DNA of 42,574 bases from assembly GCA_016928295.1 (NCBI GenBank), contig JAFGLA010000080.1, positions 1-42,574 of the forward strand, read 5' to 3'. This DNA comes from Opitutales bacterium. GTDB taxonomy: Bacteria; Verrucomicrobiota; Verrucomicrobiia; Opitutales; Oceanipulchritudinaceae. The notes beneath the pieces were generated by a model. The model was not told the origin of the DNA. It did not search any database and saw nothing but the letters and a program-made list of their open reading frames with translations. The translations under genes were made by a program, and so were the position numbers. This document shows, piece after piece, positions 41,741 through 42,574 of this stretch; positions within the stretch are counted from its first letter, which is position 1; every line of letters starts with the position of its first letter.

Positions 41741-42574
41741 ATGGACCGCATACCCACAGGGCCGCTTGAGCACGACCTTGCCCGCTTCATGCAACTGCTT
41801 GAAGCGGTGCGGGACGCCGCCCTTGACGATCAGCACTGGAAACTTGTCAGCATATCGCTCGCCTCGGAACGCCTTATCGACCCGCTCGCAGTTCTGGAGT
41901 CAATCTACGAAACCGGCGACCGCCACTGCTACATCGAGCACCCCGAGTCCGGCGAAGCCCTGGCCGGTGCCGAAGCCGTAATCGAACGCACGTTCTCCGG
42001 CTCGGAACGCTTTGCAAAGGCCCGCGACTTTGCCCGCGAACTCTTTGAACACACAGTAGCCGTCGGCCAGCTCGACCTGCCCCTTGCAGGCCCGAAACTA
42101 TTCTGCGCCTTCACTTTCGAGGACGAGGCCGCGCCGGACGCCCCATTCGCCCCCGCCACGCTCTTCATCCCCCGCTGGCAAGTCTCGGCAAAGGACGGCG
42201 CATACGTCGCCACGGCAAACCTCCTCGTAACGCCCGAAGGCGACCCTGCCGAACAAGCCCGCCGCGCACTCGAAGCGCACAAAAAGTTCTCCAGCTTCGC
42301 CTACGCCCGCGCAAGCGGCCCCGAAGGCGCGCCGGAGGGAGAACTGCGCGAAACGAAAGCCGCTTGGTATGCAAATGCGGTCGAAAAGGCCCTTGGCGAA
42401 ATCCGCAGCGGGAGCTGCTCCAAGCTGGTCATTTCCCGCAGCGAGAGCTTCATAAGCGAAAAGCCCCTGCATCCCCTCGCAACTCTTTCCCGCCTGCGCG
42501 ACGCCTACCCGTCCTGCCACTGCTTTTCCTTTGCAGGCAAAGACGGTCTCTCATTCATCGGCGCAACGCCCGAG
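41741..42574 (+). CDS. Isochorismate synthase-like chorismate-binding enzyme, N-terminal part (3' end outside window)
   Basis: 278 codons from ATG 41741 remain open to the window's last base. The N-terminal 150 residues match the variable lobe of menaquinone-type isochorismate synthases (DPLAVLESIYETGDRHCYIEHP). The chorismate-binding core begins with AVEKALGEIRSGSCSKLVISRS, containing the conserved active-site Lys. FSFAGKDGLSFIGATPE reaches the start of the substrate-binding half. The enzyme converts chorismate to isochorismate for menaquinone or, in other operons, salicylate or siderophores. Deciding between these needs the downstream genes, which are cut off. MenF is the likeliest. Confidence 0.88.
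   Translation, partial: MDRIPTGPLEHDLARFMQLLEAVRDAALDDQHWKLVSISLASERLIDPLAVLESIYETGDRHCYIEHPESGEALAGAEAVIERTFSGSERFAKARDFARELFEHTVAVGQLDLPLAGPKLFCAFTFEDEAAPDAPFAPATLFIPRWQVSAKDGAYVATANLLVTPEGDPAEQARRALEAHKKFSSFAYARASGPEGAPEGELRETKAAWYANAVEKALGEIRSGSCSKLVISRSESFISEKPLHPLATLSRLRDAYPSCHCFSFAGKDGLSFIGATPE

Overview
The window reads as a Gram-negative chromosome segment with G+C a little under 60% by eye. A TonB-dependent receptor and a PEP-CTERM surface protein imply an outer membrane. The PEP-CTERM tail (VPEPSTY, a hydrophobic stretch, RRRR), a Rho with a very long disordered N-terminus and the general gene content fit Verrucomicrobiota, perhaps Opitutae. That placement is inference. Gene density is high, no gene-free stretch exceeds about 250 bases, and no rRNA, tRNA, CRISPR array, transposase or phage gene is visible.

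Left part (1-17.5 kb). The end of a TonB-dependent receptor gene faces a four-gene minus-strand polyamine operon: speA (arginine decarboxylase), a carboxy(nor)spermidine dehydrogenase-like gene, a carboxy(nor)spermidine decarboxylase-like gene and a ureohydrolase. Together they can make spermidine from arginine and aspartate semialdehyde. This can run through putrescine and carboxyspermidine, or through the putrescine-independent carboxyaminopropylagmatine route. The best speA promoter has a run of ten G inside its spacer, a possible phase-variation switch. Housekeeping and repair genes follow: an aminotransferase, a DUF418 membrane protein, a hexose-phosphate mutarotase-like protein, rho (823 codons), coaE, a Y-family polymerase divergent from a 3-methyladenine glycosylase gene, a GH27 alpha-galactosidase and dtd.

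Middle (17.5-34.2 kb). This is a surface-polysaccharide or glycoprotein-glycan locus. A minus-strand operon (23296 to 17538) encodes a family 2 glycosyltransferase with a coiled-coil tail, an unrecognised 223-residue protein and three family-4-like glycosyltransferases. Divergent to it are two paralogous two-domain glycosyltransferases. A Wzt-type ABC ATPase follows, without its permease in the window. Last comes a tightly coupled plus-strand set: a large membrane protein resembling GT-C enzymes, a GtrB/DPM1-like polyprenyl-phosphate glycosyltransferase and two SAM methyltransferases.

Right part (34.2-42.6 kb). This holds a small YjfB-like protein, hisS, purE, a small unknown protein, thioredoxin, an alpha/beta hydrolase, a Gfo/Idh/MocA oxidoreductase, the PEP-CTERM protein, metG and the 5' part of an isochorismate synthase-like gene running off the window.

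One palindromic repeat family occurs twice, as a compact 55-bp copy near hisS and as a 162-bp copy, opened by a nested palindrome, beside the polyamine operon. Many starts lack a clear Shine-Dalgarno sequence, so several were chosen from family alignment and gene spacing.
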